Notes: generated by a model from the letters alone, not told the origin. A stretch of DNA of 21,667 bases from Nitrospiria bacterium (GCA_919902475.1 CAKKRA010000045.1:1-21667), one strand, 5' to 3'; counted from the stretch's first letter, positions 1 through 7,500 are shown. A program made the numbers and translations.

Positions 1-146
1 AAGACGTGATGCCAAAAGAGGGCGCAGTTGTTATAGAACCAGATATTCGAGTATTTTTTCCAGACTCGGAATCTGTGAATAGGACTTTGCGCTGTTTAAT
101 TCCGATACTGCCAAAAAAGCGCAGTGCAAAGGCAAAGAAAGCTTAA
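1..146 (+). CDS. C-terminal part of a small cassette-type hypothetical protein
   Basis: An open frame (first complete codon at 3) enters from the left edge and ends with TAA at 144-146, leaving 47 residues. The readable core VVIEPDIRVFFPDSESVN matches from memory a family of about 90-residue hypothetical proteins with a consensus like VVLDPDVAEVFPDSESVNEALRxLI, seen in mobile and cassette settings and sometimes beside toxins. The tail is lysine-rich (PKKRSAKAKKA). The stop codon lies inside GCTTAAC (141-147), a perfect match to the RYYYAAC inverse core that opens an integron attC site, which suggests a gene cassette. Function is unknown; an antitoxin-like role is only a guess. The start lies outside the window. 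Confidence 0.55.
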   Translation, partial: DVMPKEGAVVIEPDIRVFFPDSESVNRTLRCLIPILPKKRSAKAKKA

Positions 147-153
147 CAAGCCG
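141..153 (+). other. Possible left half of an attC site, cut by the intI fragment
   Basis: GCTTAACAAGCCG starts with a perfect RYYYAAC inverse core and overlaps the stop of the preceding small gene, as attC sites often do. The right half, which should end in GTTRRRY, is missing: the sequence runs straight into the truncated integrase reading frame on the other strand. This is read as a recombination scar. The motif is short, so the call is weak by itself. Confidence 0.3.
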
Positions 154-262
154 TGTAATACCGCAGCCACTTCCTGTAATCGGCATAGCGCGAGACAGTC
201 ACCGGCCGTTTCTTAAGGACAGCAGAATATTGTTCCCAAATATCAGATGGAATCGTTTGCAT
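143..262 (-). pseudogene. intI: Truncated integron-type tyrosine recombinase, N-terminal 39 codons
   Basis: Reading leftward from ATG at 262 (preceded by GGTGG), the frame begins MQTIPSDIWEQYSAVLKK and continues to RYADYRKWLRYY before a stop at 143-145. This resembles the N-terminal SAM-like DNA-binding domain of integron integrases (pattern IP..W..Y...L..R.V.......Y.KWLRYF). The catalytic R-H-R-Y part is absent, so the remnant cannot recombine. The frame loses its family resemblance at about codon 37, where the attC-like half site begins. Its divergent orientation next to a promoter and an attI-like site is the normal layout of an integron head. Whether a functional integrase exists elsewhere in the genome cannot be seen. 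Confidence 0.6.
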
Positions 263-282
263 GGTCAGGCCACCGCTAATTG

Positions 283-308
283 ACTAATACCAGAAAATGT
301 ATATTAGT
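283..308. repeat. Inverted repeat between intI start and cassette promoter (copy A)
   Basis: ACTAATA (283-289) and TATTAGT (302-308) form a perfect 7-bp inverted repeat with a 12-bp spacer. An equivalent repeat occurs at 7535-7559 in the second integron-head unit, so the arms are kept while the spacer has changed. The position, upstream of the intI start codon and facing the cassette promoter, suggests a protein-binding site controlling integrase or cassette expression. It does not match the LexA box pattern CTG-N10-CAG. Confidence 0.4.
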
Positions 309-353
309 TATGATGTAATAAATTTAAGCAGATACGTCAAGTGAATTTTTCTC

Positions 354-382
354 TTGACCGAAAATAAGCATCCTGCTATAGT
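354..382 (+). promoter_or_regulatory. Sigma-70 promoter of integron head A (Pc-like)
   Basis: TTGACC at 354-359 and TATAGT at 377-382 are separated by exactly 17 bp. The promoter points away from the intI fragment toward the gene at 425 and corresponds in position to the cassette promoter Pc of integrons. The homologous region at 7609-7635 keeps the -35 box but has a shorter spacer. Confidence 0.6.
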
Positions 383-397
383 TTAATATTGTAACTG

Positions 398-415
398 GAT
401 AATAACTGGTTAGAG
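398..415 (+). other. attI-like recombination site A
   Basis: GATAATAACTGGTTA (398-412) is identical to 7654-7668 in the second unit. The two sequences are alignable upstream and unrelated immediately afterwards, with the break inside GTTA. Integron recombination cuts between G and TT of the core GTTRRRY, so this abrupt loss of homology is what insertion of different cassettes at one attI type would leave. The core here, GTTAGAG, misses the last consensus pyrimidine. Two upstream AAC motifs (GTAAC at 391-395, TAAC at 403-406) resemble accessory inverse core elements. Confidence 0.5.
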
Positions 416-424
416 GTCACAAAC

Positions 425-661
425 ATGGAACAAGTAGCGTGCCCTTTCAGCATTGGTGACAAAGTCCGGTTCACGCCTTCTCAAAGGACAAAGGGGCTCT
501 ATCAAAACATCGAGGGTTTCGGTGTTCGCATTGGTGAGAAGTGCGTCATAAAGGAAATTCGTGAGGGTATGTATCTGTACTTCGAAGGTAGTGCTGGCGG
601 TCGGCCTTGGAACGAATTCACAAAAATTTCGCAAGCGCGCAGCCCCTTAGCTCCACGTTAG
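425..661 (+). CDS. Small SH3-like barrel hypothetical protein, first cassette of unit A
   Basis: A 78-residue protein of unknown function. The start ATG at 425 follows AGAGG (412-416) at good spacing and lies about 43 bp downstream of the -10 box. The sequence FSIGDKVRF...IGEKCVIKEIREGMYLYFEG has alternating beta-strand and turn segments with a 'GDKVRF' opening and a later 'C.I..I' strand, typical of small SH3-like or KOW-like barrels encoded by gene cassettes. No catalytic motif, signal peptide or membrane segment is seen. The stop TAG falls inside GTTAGGT (657-663), a perfect GTTRRRY core, which suggests the next cassette boundary lies here, although I find no convincing attC palindrome upstream of it. 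Confidence 0.55.
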   Translation: MEQVACPFSIGDKVRFTPSQRTKGLYQNIEGFGVRIGEKCVIKEIREGMYLYFEGSAGGRPWNEFTKISQARSPLAPR

Positions 662-663
662 GT
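657..663 (+). other. GTTRRRY core, possible cassette boundary
   Basis: GTTAGGT matches the integron core-site consensus perfectly and coincides with the stop codon of the 78-residue gene. It would mark the start of the following cassette. Small hairpins lie downstream (TCACC/GGTGA near 667-682), but a standard attC hairpin for the first gene is not visible, so the boundary is tentative. Confidence 0.3.
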
Positions 664-752
664 CTTCACCATATCGGGTGATCTTTGAAGGTGTATGTTG
701 CGGTGAGCGCACCCACACAGAAACTTACAGCCAATAAATGACAAGGGATATC

Positions 753-1820
753 ATGGCAACTGGAAAAGAGATGGATATTCGCCAGTCATTGCGCCGTCTT
801 GCACTTTGCCTTGCGTTGCTGACAAGTGCCTGCGGCGCCGGTTCCGGCGGCGACACGTCTTCAGCGCCAGTCCAGCCTGTATCAACGGATCAGGTTTCAA
901 AGGTTTTTGCACTGATGGACGTTGGCGATTCAACATCGGTATTCGACAGTTTCGCCGCACGCGCAACGGTTGATGGGCTTGCCTTCCGCACGTCGTGGAG
1001 AGTGCTGGAGCCACAAGACGGCATCTACGACTGGACAACGCTCGACGCCGCCTTCGACACGGTGCGCGCTCGCGGCAAACAACTGACACTGCATGTTGGC
1101 GTATCCTCCATCGGCATACCGAACTGGCTGGCCGCGTTGGGCGTTGTCATGTATACGTACAACACGCCCATGGGCGTGGCGGTAACTGAACCTCTTCCAT
1201 GGGATGCAACCTTTCTTTCACGTTACACACAATTTGCGGCTGCACTTGCTGCACACATTCAGGCGCGCGGCGACACCAGCCTGCTTTATGCGGTATCGGA
1301 CGGTGTCCCGGTGGCGGAGATGTCCATTGTCGGTTGTCAGAATGGCATCCTGAGCGGCGGCATCGCGTATAGCCGCGCCAACTATCTGAACGCATGGAAA
1401 ACAACCGTCGATGCGCATGCGGCTGCCTTCTCCACAACACGGCTGTTCATTTCCGCCCCCATCGCTGTCATCTGCATACCTGACAACGACGGCAAAGCGT
1501 TCTATACCGAGGTGATGAACCACGCGCTTACAAAAAGCGCTCAAACCACAGCATTTGCAGCGGATCTAAACGCGGCTGGAAGTATGCGTCTGGTGCAGGT
1601 CGATGCGTCGATCAGAACTCGCGCAGCCCTCGCTTTCCAGATGATCTGGTCATCCACCAACGACACGCAAAATAGCATGCAAGGAACCCTCAAAGAGGCG
1701 GTGTGCCAAGGTATCGGGAGTGGCGCACGCTATTTCGAGATATACAAAATAGATATTTCAAGTTCAGATGCCGCAATCCATGATGCGATTCAACGCGCGC
1801 GCGCCGGCCAGCCATGCTAA
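753..1820 (+). CDS. Lipoprotein with clan GH-A-like TIM-barrel glycosidase fold
   Basis: The start at ATG 753 is preferred because AAGGGA lies just upstream; the frame also contains ATG 738 and ATG 771. The N-terminus MDIRQSLRRLALCLALLTSAC is a lipoprotein signal with the cysteine near residue 22 of the 355-residue product. The mature part has FRTSWRVLEPQDGIYDWTTL, typical of the beta-2 to beta-3 region of GH42/GH5-like barrels, then W-rich and Y-rich strands. Candidate acid/base Glu is in VAEMSIVG and candidate nucleophile Glu in ARYFEIYKID; these follow the beta-4/beta-7 rule of clan GH-A but are inferred. It is probably a surface or periplasmic glycan-degrading enzyme of unknown substrate. 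It is followed nine bases later by an attC-like hairpin and is richer in GC than the backbone genes, consistent with cassette origin. Confidence 0.65.
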   Translation: MATGKEMDIRQSLRRLALCLALLTSACGAGSGGDTSSAPVQPVSTDQVSKVFALMDVGDSTSVFDSFAARATVDGLAFRTSWRVLEPQDGIYDWTTLDAAFDTVRARGKQLTLHVGVSSIGIPNWLAALGVVMYTYNTPMGVAVTEPLPWDATFLSRYTQFAAALAAHIQARGDTSLLYAVSDGVPVAEMSIVGCQNGILSGGIAYSRANYLNAWKTTVDAHAAAFSTTRLFISAPIAVICIPDNDGKAFYTEVMNHALTKSAQTTAFAADLNAAGSMRLVQVDASIRTRAALAFQMIWSSTNDTQNSMQGTLKEAVCQGIGSGARYFEIYKIDISSSDAAIHDAIQRARAGQPC

Positions 1821-1828
1821 AGAGTAGG

Positions 1829-1895
1829 GCATAACAACCGGTTCCACGGGACGCCGGCGCTAACGCGCCGCCTCCCCTGAACCTAAACATTAGCA
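1829..1895 (+). repeat. attC-like recombination hairpin after the glycosidase-like gene
   Basis: A 67-bp element starting nine bases after the stop codon. The arms GGTTC...ACGGGACGCCGGCGC (1840-1860) and GCGCCGCC...CCTGAACC (1865-1883) fold into a long imperfect stem around the loop TAAC, with unpaired bases on one arm as in integron attC sites. The outer sites are GCATAAC (1829-1835, inverse core RYYYAAC with one mismatch) and ATTAGCA (1889-1895, core GTTRRRY with the conserved first G replaced by A). The 67-bp length is within the attC range. The lost G at the cleavage position suggests a decayed or terminal site. Confidence 0.65.
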
Positions 1896-2038
1896 ATAAT
1901 GGTAATAAGCTGGACGCTTCCCGTATTTTTTTGCTTCCCCTTCTTTAACAAAAAACTTTTACCCTTTCAGCGACTTTTTAAATCTTTTAATACCATCATG
2001 TTAATTCTTTAAAATAACTAAGAATATTGCATATTTCC

Positions 2039-2133
2039 TTGACCTTATAGGATTTTGTGGTATCCTTAATAAGAGAAGTGTTTTACATAACTTATTGTTT
2101 TTTCTTGACATCTGTTAAGAAAAAAGGTATGTT
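2039..2133 (+). promoter_or_regulatory. Tandem promoters of the MltD-type gene
   Basis: The proximal promoter is TTGACA (2105-2110), 17 bp, TATGTT (2128-2133). A distal candidate is TTGACC (2039-2044), 16 bp, TATCCT (2061-2066). The intergenic stretch 1896-2159 is AT-rich and holds nothing else that I can identify. A strong AAGGAG (2147-2152) follows, with a three-codon ATG-AAG-TGA (2155-2163) overlapping the GTG start. Confidence 0.6.
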
Positions 2134-2159
2134 TTCACAGTTTTTTAAGGAGACATGAA

Positions 2160-3680
2160 GTGAGTTTTATTAAAAACAAAAGATATTACCTTTTAGTAAC
2201 AATTCCATTTGCATTATTCATTTCCTCATGTTCAGCAAATCTTTTCAGTCTGCAAAAGAACCCTTCAATTATTATAGATGCAGAAGAATCGAAAAACAAC
2301 AAAGAGATAAAAGCAGAGGTTGTTACTGAGCTCAACTCAGACCAAACCACTGAAAATACAGTTAGCGATTCACAGACCCCTGATTCAGATAAAATAGAAC
2401 AGGTAATTGTAGTAGAGGCGCCTCCTGTATCTGATGTTGCGAGTTTAAATACACCAGAGAATGAAGAAGAAAATATAGCTATTGCTGAAGAAGATTCAGA
2501 GGAGGAAGAAGATGCACTCTATGATGTCCCCATTGTTGTTAACAACAGCGTAGAAGGCCATATAGAATATTTTAAGAGTAAAGGCAGGGATAAACTTGAA
2601 CTATGGCTCTCAAGGTCAGGAAGATATATCCCTATGATGAAAGAAATACTCAAGGACATGGAGCTTCCTGAAGACCTTGTATACCTTGCTTTGATTGAAA
2701 GCGGTTTTAATCCCCAGGCCTATTCAAGGGCAAGGGCAGCAGGACCGTGGCAGTTTATAAAATCTACTGGAAAAAGATATAAGCTCAAGATAGACTGGTG
2801 GATTGATGAGCGCAGGGATCCAAAAAAGTCTACTATTGCTGCGGCAACTTATCTGAATGACCTTTATAACATGTTCGGCTCATGGGATTTGGCAATGGCA
2901 TCGTACAACGGCGGCGAAGGCAGGGTTCAGCGCGCAATACTGAAGTCAAAGAGCGATGACTTCTGGAAATTAAAAAAGACAAGACACCTAAAGGCTGAGA
3001 CAAAAAATTATGTGCCAAAATATATGGCAGCAACTATCATTGCTAAGAATCCGGAAGAGTATGGTTTTGATATAAAATACTTAGAACCAATTCAATACGA
3101 AGAGGTTATCATCCCTGAGAGCACTGACCTTCGGGTTATTGCAAGATGCGCTGGTGTTTCTTATGAAGAGATAAAAGAATTAAACCCTGAGCTAAGAAGA
3201 TGGATAACACCGCCGAATGTTGAAACCTATACACTGAAAATACCAGATGGGACAAAAGAGGTATTCCTTGAAAATTATGAAAAGATGCCGTCAGACCAGA
3301 AGATATTGTGGGAAAGGCACCTTGTAAAAAAGGGCGAGACATTATATTCAATTGCAAAGCATTATCGTGTAACAGTGGCTGACTTAAAAAAGATAAATCT
3401 CTTAAGCAGAAAGGAAAGGGTCACAGAAGGAACACACATATTAATACCAATAGCCCCAAACAGCAGAAAGGCGAGCATCAAGGTTACAACCTCTCCCATT
3501 TTAAAGGAAGAAAAAAATACCATTTATTACAGAATAAGAAAGGGAGACACACTCTGGAAGATTTCAAAGAAATATAATGTCTCCATTGCAAGCATCAAGG
3601 AATGGAATGATCTTGACAGCGCAAGGAATATTAAGGCTGGCGACAAACTGAAGCTTGTTGTTGATACTGATGAACTGTAA
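2160..3680 (+). CDS. mltD: Membrane-bound lytic murein transglycosylase D-like lipoprotein with LysM repeats
   Basis: Cleaves the MurNAc-GlcNAc bond of peptidoglycan with anhydro-sugar formation, on the periplasmic face of the outer membrane. The 506-residue product has a lipoprotein signal ending FISSC (Cys24), an acidic low-complexity linker (about 35-125, with an EEEEED run), an SLT domain (about 140-265) with catalytic Glu180 in ALIESGFN, the AAGPWQFI motif and the MASYNGGEGRV motif, an MltD-type connector (about 310-375) and two LysM domains (about 386-431 and 455-500; KKGETLYSIAKHY and RKGDTLWKISKKY). The start is GTG at 2160, set by AAGGAG seven bases upstream; the in-frame alternatives lie inside the signal. 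It converges with iorB with only three bases between the stop codons, so terminator sequence must lie inside coding DNA or be absent. Confidence 0.9.
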   Translation: MSFIKNKRYYLLVTIPFALFISSCSANLFSLQKNPSIIIDAEESKNNKEIKAEVVTELNSDQTTENTVSDSQTPDSDKIEQVIVVEAPPVSDVASLNTPENEEENIAIAEEDSEEEEDALYDVPIVVNNSVEGHIEYFKSKGRDKLELWLSRSGRYIPMMKEILKDMELPEDLVYLALIESGFNPQAYSRARAAGPWQFIKSTGKRYKLKIDWWIDERRDPKKSTIAAATYLNDLYNMFGSWDLAMASYNGGEGRVQRAILKSKSDDFWKLKKTRHLKAETKNYVPKYMAATIIAKNPEEYGFDIKYLEPIQYEEVIIPESTDLRVIARCAGVSYEEIKELNPELRRWITPPNVETYTLKIPDGTKEVFLENYEKMPSDQKILWERHLVKKGETLYSIAKHYRVTVADLKKINLLSRKERVTEGTHILIPIAPNSRKASIKVTTSPILKEEKNTIYYRIRKGDTLWKISKKYNVSIASIKEWNDLDSARNIKAGDKLKLVVDTDEL

Positions 3681-3683
3681 TCC

Positions 3684-4316
3684 TTATTTTGACCTTTTTC
3701 CAAGTCTGAAGGCGTGAATATTTCTTTCAACAGTTGACGGCGGCACAGAGCGCTTTATAACACCCTCCCATACATTCTGTTCAAAAGGAAGATAATTAGA
3801 CAACCTGCCTAAAAGAACAAGATTTACTGTTTTGTTATCACCTGCACTTTCAGCAAGCATAATCCCTTGTATAAGCTCTGCATCCTTAAACCCCTTTTTT
3901 ATTAATTCAAAACCATTCTCAGGATAGATATTTCTATCTGAAAATCCCCCCTCCCCCCCTTTACTAAAGGGGGGTAAGGAGGAGTAAATAGAAATGGGAT
4001 ATATCTTCTGGTTATTTACAATTATCTTTGCATCTTTGGCAAGCATATTCAGACAGCGCAGTGTCTCTAATATTTCAAATCCTATCAGAAAATCCACTTC
4101 CCTGTCTTTAATAATTGGTGAATAGACCTTTTTACCGAACCTCACCTGACTGATAACAGAGCCGCCCCTCTGCGACATGCCGTGAATATCGCTCTTCTTA
4201 ACATCATAATTAGCAATATGCGCTGCCTCTGATAATATATCACTGGCAAGCAGCACCCCCTGGCCGCCAACACCTGCAAATAAAAAATTCACTGTTTTAA
4301 AATCAGTATTTTTCAA
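3684..4316 (-). CDS. iorB: Indolepyruvate:ferredoxin oxidoreductase, beta subunit
   Basis: The gamma-type subunit of the 2-oxoacid:ferredoxin oxidoreductase family; with IorA it oxidises aryl pyruvates such as indolepyruvate to aryl-acetyl-CoA, reducing ferredoxin in the cytoplasm. Evidence: FLFAGVGGQGVLLASDILSEAA near the N-terminus and DIHGMSQRGGSV, both family hallmarks. I chose the TTG at 4316 because it overlaps the iorA stop as TTGA and has AGGAG (plus-strand CTCCT at 4327-4331) about ten bases upstream; an upstream ATG at 4340 would add eight residues but lacks a ribosome site. Residues about 111-125 (YSSLPPFSKGGEGGF) are encoded by an inserted palindromic repeat in a loop between the NNQKIYP strand and the C-terminal region; the frame stays open, so the protein probably tolerates it. 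Confidence 0.88.
   Translation of the reverse strand: MKNTDFKTVNFLFAGVGGQGVLLASDILSEAAHIANYDVKKSDIHGMSQRGGSVISQVRFGKKVYSPIIKDREVDFLIGFEILETLRCLNMLAKDAKIIVNNQKIYPISIYSSLPPFSKGGEGGFSDRNIYPENGFELIKKGFKDAELIQGIMLAESAGDNKTVNLVLLGRLSNYLPFEQNVWEGVIKRSVPPSTVERNIHAFRLGKRSK
3942..3986. repeat. Palindromic repeat inserted in frame within iorB
   Basis: The core CCCCCCTTTA (3954-3963) and TAAAGGGGGG (3965-3974) is a perfect 10-bp inverted repeat, flanked by imperfect C-rich and G-rich extensions. Read on the minus strand it encodes SLPPFSKGGEGGF. Peptides like this recur in unrelated proteins of several bacterial groups because the same dispersed palindrome inserts in coding DNA. The 45-bp length is a multiple of three, which preserves the frame. 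Confidence 0.7.
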
Positions 4317-6067
4317 GATGAAATTGCTCCTATCCTGCATAAGTCAACACACAATCTGCAGCCATTGCACAGCATTGTGTTAATTGTAACAAGGCTGAGA
4401 TTATCCTTTTCTACCCTTTCAAGCGCAGGACATCCTATTTTAAGGCATGCCATGCACCCATTACAGGCTGATAAATCCACTGTCAGAGAAGGCTGTCTGT
4501 GAACTCTGGACTTATGCTTTAAAAGCACACACGGTGATTTTGAGATTATGACTGAAGGCATTTTTTGATTTATCTCTTCCAATATTATATTTTCTATCTC
4601 GCTAAGATTAAATGGATTTATATGCCTCACTCTTTCCACACCAATAACCCTGCATATTTCAGCAATATTAACCTCTTTTGTCTCCTCGCCTTTTAATGTA
4701 AATCCTGATGATGGATGGTCCTGCCTTCCTGTCATGGCTGTTGTTGAGTTATCAAGTATTATAACTGTAGTAATCCCCTTGTTGTAGACTATATCCATAA
4801 GTCCTGTTATGCCGGAATGCAAGAAAGTAGAATCTCCGATAACAGCAACAAGTTTTTTGCGCTCTTCTTCCTTTAACACCTTTTCCATACCAAAGGCCTG
4901 GCATATACCAGCGCCCATGCAGAGTGTGCTGTCAATGGCATTATATGGCGAAAGCGCTGCAAGGGTATAGCAGCCAATATCGCCTGCAACAAAAAGACCG
5001 AGCTTTTTTAAGGTATAAAATATGCCAAGATAAGGGCACCCTGCGCACATAATAGGCGTCCTAACTGGAAGCATCAGCTTATTTTTCCTTATCCTTTTTC
5101 TTTTTCCAATGAGCGCCCCTTCAATTATATCAGGGTTCAGCTCGCCAAAAGAAGGGAGCTTTTCCTTGCCAATAACATTGATGCCGAGGGCCTTTATCTC
5201 ATTTTCCAAGAATGGATCAAGCTCCTCAACAACATAAACCTTCTTAAACCCCTTTGCAAATCTCTTTATCAGATTTACAGGAAGCGGATATGTCATGCTA
5301 AGCTTTAACACAGGTATATCCCTGCAAACCTCTTTTACATATTGATATGCAATTCCGCTTGTAATAATTCCTATTTTGCCTTTTTTATTTTCATGTCTGT
5401 TATAGGGAAATTTATCTGAGAAATTCTGCAATCTCTTTAATCGTGTTTCAATAATCCTATGCCTCTCCCTTGCATAAGAAGGGATCATAACAAACTTTTC
5501 AATATTATTTGGGATAGCAGTTTTTTTGACAGCTCTTTTTGCGGTCTTCTTTATACTGACTAATGACTTTGAATGGGAAATCCTTGTAGTTGTCCTGAGT
5601 ATAACTGGTGTGTCAAATCTTTCGCTTATTTCAAATGCAAGTTTTGTAAGGTCATAGGCTTCCTGACTGTCTGAGGGCTCTAAGAGAGGAATCTTTGCAA
5701 AGCGGGCATAATGCCTGTTATCCTGCTCATTCTGTGAGCTGTGTATGCCAGGGTCATCTGCAGTAACTATAACAAGGCCGCCATTAACCCCTGTATATGA
5801 GAGGGTCATCAATGGGTCAGCAGCAAGATTAAGGCCAACATGCTTCATTGAAGCAAGAGCCCTTGCGCCTGCCATTGATGCGCCAGATGCAGCCTCTAAT
5901 GCAACCTTTTCATTCGGCGACCACTCTGCATATACATCAATATATCTCTTGGCAATGTTCTCTAATATCTCTGTACTTGGAGTGCCGGGATAACCTGCTG
6001 CAAATTGAACACCTGCATCATAAGCAGCCTTTGCAATTGCCTCATTGCCTGACAAAAACTCTTTCAC
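4313..6067 (-). CDS. iorA: Indolepyruvate:ferredoxin oxidoreductase, alpha subunit
   Basis: The TPP- and iron-sulfur-containing catalytic subunit, 584 residues, about the normal size. The N-terminal pyrimidine-binding domain has GNEAIAKAAYDAGVQFAAGYPGTPSTE; the middle has GLVIVTADDPGIHSSQNEQDNR; the TPP pyrophosphate domain has AGDIGCYTL (361-369), GDSTFLHSGI (411-420) and ILDNSTTAMTGRQ (437-449). The C-terminus carries two [4Fe-4S] motifs: C535-C538-C541-C546 and C567-C570-C573-C577. The second lacks the usual proline after its last cysteine. The start is GTG at 6067, with GGGG upstream and a 10-base gap from the TPR gene. It is the third gene of the PHP-TPR-iorA-iorB operon and is translationally coupled to iorB. 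Likely roles are fermentation of aromatic amino acids or, in reverse, their assimilation. Confidence 0.93.
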   Translation of the reverse strand: MKEFLSGNEAIAKAAYDAGVQFAAGYPGTPSTEILENIAKRYIDVYAEWSPNEKVALEAASGASMAGARALASMKHVGLNLAADPLMTLSYTGVNGGLVIVTADDPGIHSSQNEQDNRHYARFAKIPLLEPSDSQEAYDLTKLAFEISERFDTPVILRTTTRISHSKSLVSIKKTAKRAVKKTAIPNNIEKFVMIPSYARERHRIIETRLKRLQNFSDKFPYNRHENKKGKIGIITSGIAYQYVKEVCRDIPVLKLSMTYPLPVNLIKRFAKGFKKVYVVEELDPFLENEIKALGINVIGKEKLPSFGELNPDIIEGALIGKRKRIRKNKLMLPVRTPIMCAGCPYLGIFYTLKKLGLFVAGDIGCYTLAALSPYNAIDSTLCMGAGICQAFGMEKVLKEEERKKLVAVIGDSTFLHSGITGLMDIVYNKGITTVIILDNSTTAMTGRQDHPSSGFTLKGEETKEVNIAEICRVIGVERVRHINPFNLSEIENIILEEINQKMPSVIISKSPCVLLKHKSRVHRQPSLTVDLSACNGCMACLKIGCPALERVEKDNLSLVTINTMLCNGCRLCVDLCRIGAISS

Positions 6068-6077
6068 AAATACCCCG

Positions 6078-6785
6078 TTACTTCTTCTTATCTTCCTTCT
6101 TTTCCTCGCCCTTTAACATTTTCAGCCTTGCTGCTCCTTCTGCTGCCCATGGAGAGAAAGAATAATCCCTTACCAATGCCTCGTATTTAATAACTGCATC
6201 ATCCTTTTTATTTAGGGTTTCATGGAGCTTGCCTAATTCAAAATATGCCTGATCCTTGCCATCAAATGAGGTATTAGAAATTATCTTGTTTAGATTTTCT
6301 ATTGCCTTGTTATAATCCTTTTTTGCAATATATACATACGACAGCTTCTGCATAACAAGGCTGAGAAGTATTTTATCACTGCTGTATCCATCTATAAATT
6401 TCTTATATCCCCCTTCTGCCTTGTCAAGGTCATTCATCTTAAAATAGGCATTTCCAATATTGTACTGAGCAACCTTTGCTGTCTTGCTATTTGGATATAA
6501 TTTAACCACTTCTTCTAAAAGCTCAACCGCCTTTTTATATCCATCGGCAGAGTTTTCATAGTAATGTTTCATTCCCTGATATTCCAATGCTGCTGCCTTT
6601 TTGTTTACATGGCTGCTGTAAAAATTAAAAGCAAGGATTGCAAGGCCTATTGCAACAACCCCTGCAGTGCCAGCAAGGATAACCCTTATATTATTCTCCA
6701 CAAATAAGGTTATACTCTCCATTGTGCTTATAAACTCATCAGGCTTCTTTACTATATGCGTTATCTTCCTTTTTCTATATGTCAT
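6078..6785 (-). CDS. Membrane-anchored tetratricopeptide repeat protein (YfgM-like)
   Basis: 235 residues: a basic N-terminus, one transmembrane helix at about 31-54 (NNIRVILAGTAGVVAIGLAILAF), then TPR repeats to the end, including PNSKTAKVAQYNIGNAYFKMNDLDKAEGGY, KLSYVYIAKKDYNKAIENL and AYFELGKLHETLNKKDDAVIKY, and a lysine-rich tail. The layout, cytoplasmic N-terminus plus periplasmic TPR, matches the YfgM/TPR_21 group, which work as ancillary periplasmic chaperones near the Sec translocon, but other TPR proteins look alike. An 11-base gap from the PHP gene and a 10-base gap to iorA place it in the operon. No functional link to IorAB is evident. Confidence 0.75.
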   Translation of the reverse strand: MTYRKRKITHIVKKPDEFISTMESITLFVENNIRVILAGTAGVVAIGLAILAFNFYSSHVNKKAAALEYQGMKHYYENSADGYKKAVELLEEVVKLYPNSKTAKVAQYNIGNAYFKMNDLDKAEGGYKKFIDGYSSDKILLSLVMQKLSYVYIAKKDYNKAIENLNKIISNTSFDGKDQAYFELGKLHETLNKKDDAVIKYEALVRDYSFSPWAAEGAARLKMLKGEEKKEDKKK

Positions 6786-6796
6786 ATTTAAACCCC

Positions 6797-7441
6797 TTAT
6801 ATTTTTTTAATGATATTTTTTGAATTAATAAAGATATCCTTAATCATCCTTTGCGGCACCCCTGCGCCAAGCAATATCCTCTCAGCAGTATCATCTGACA
6901 CAAGGTCGCCGGGCTGATGGGTATCTGTATTTATAATCAGCTTAGCACCAATCTTCATAGCCTCTGAGGCAACATACCCATTAGTATATGAATGGCCTGA
7001 CCTTGTAGTTATCTCAAGATATATCCCCTTCTTCTTTGCAAGCTGGATATCCTTTTTATCTATCAGACCCGGATGGGCAAGTATATCCACACCTGCCTCT
7101 ATTGCTGCCCTGTTTGTGCCGGGTATTACAGGCTCAACAATCGTCTCGCCATGCACAAGGACAAGCCTTGCGCCGAGCTGCCTTGCCTCATCTGTAAGAT
7201 CAGCAATGGTATCAGGAGGCACATGCGTCAGCTCCACACCGGGGATGGCCTTTATATTCCATTTGCTGTTTACAACCCTGCATGCCTCAATAATCCTCGG
7301 TATTATAAAATCAAGATTAGAGGCATCGGCATGGTCTGTAATGGCAATTGCAGTATACCCCTTTACAAGCGCCCTTCTGACAAGCTCTGTCGGCAGAAGA
7401 ACCCCGTCGCTGAAAAGTGTATGTGTATGCAAATCAATCAT
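6797..7441 (-). CDS. PHP-domain metal-dependent phosphoesterase, histidinol-phosphatase-like
   Basis: 214 residues, a stand-alone PHP domain. Metal ligands are all visible: H5 and H7 in LHTHT, D12, H37 in AITDHAD, E70 in PGVEL, H97 in HGET, H123 in AHPG, and D173/H175 in NTDTH. Such proteins hydrolyse phosphomonoesters; several families with this fold act on histidinol phosphate or nucleotides, so the substrate is open. The start ATG at 7441 sits only 11 bases from the -10 box, predicting a leader of about four or five nucleotides. It is the first gene of the four-gene operon. The integron unit B begins 20 bp upstream of its -35 box and leaves the promoter intact. Confidence 0.8.
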   Translation of the reverse strand: MIDLHTHTLFSDGVLLPTELVRRALVKGYTAIAITDHADASNLDFIIPRIIEACRVVNSKWNIKAIPGVELTHVPPDTIADLTDEARQLGARLVLVHGETIVEPVIPGTNRAAIEAGVDILAHPGLIDKKDIQLAKKKGIYLEITTRSGHSYTNGYVASEAMKIGAKLIINTDTHQPGDLVSDDTAERILLGAGVPQRMIKDIFINSKNIIKKI

Positions 7442-7452
7442 AATGTTTGTAA

Positions 7453-7481
7453 TTTATATAATAATAGCGGGTGAAAGTCAA
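7453..7481 (-). promoter_or_regulatory. Promoter of the PHP-TPR-iorAB operon, near-leaderless
   Basis: On the minus strand, TTGACT (7476-7481) and TATAAA (7453-7458) are 17 bp apart. The start codon begins at 7441, so the transcript would have almost no 5' leader, and no Shine-Dalgarno is visible before the ATG. Confidence 0.6.
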
Positions 7482-7500
7482 TGGAAAGTTTAGCACTTCT

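Noticed and set aside
7073..7493. Plus-strand frames opposite the PHP gene
   Set aside because: They are antisense shadows of a gene with all metal-binding motifs and show no family resemblance.
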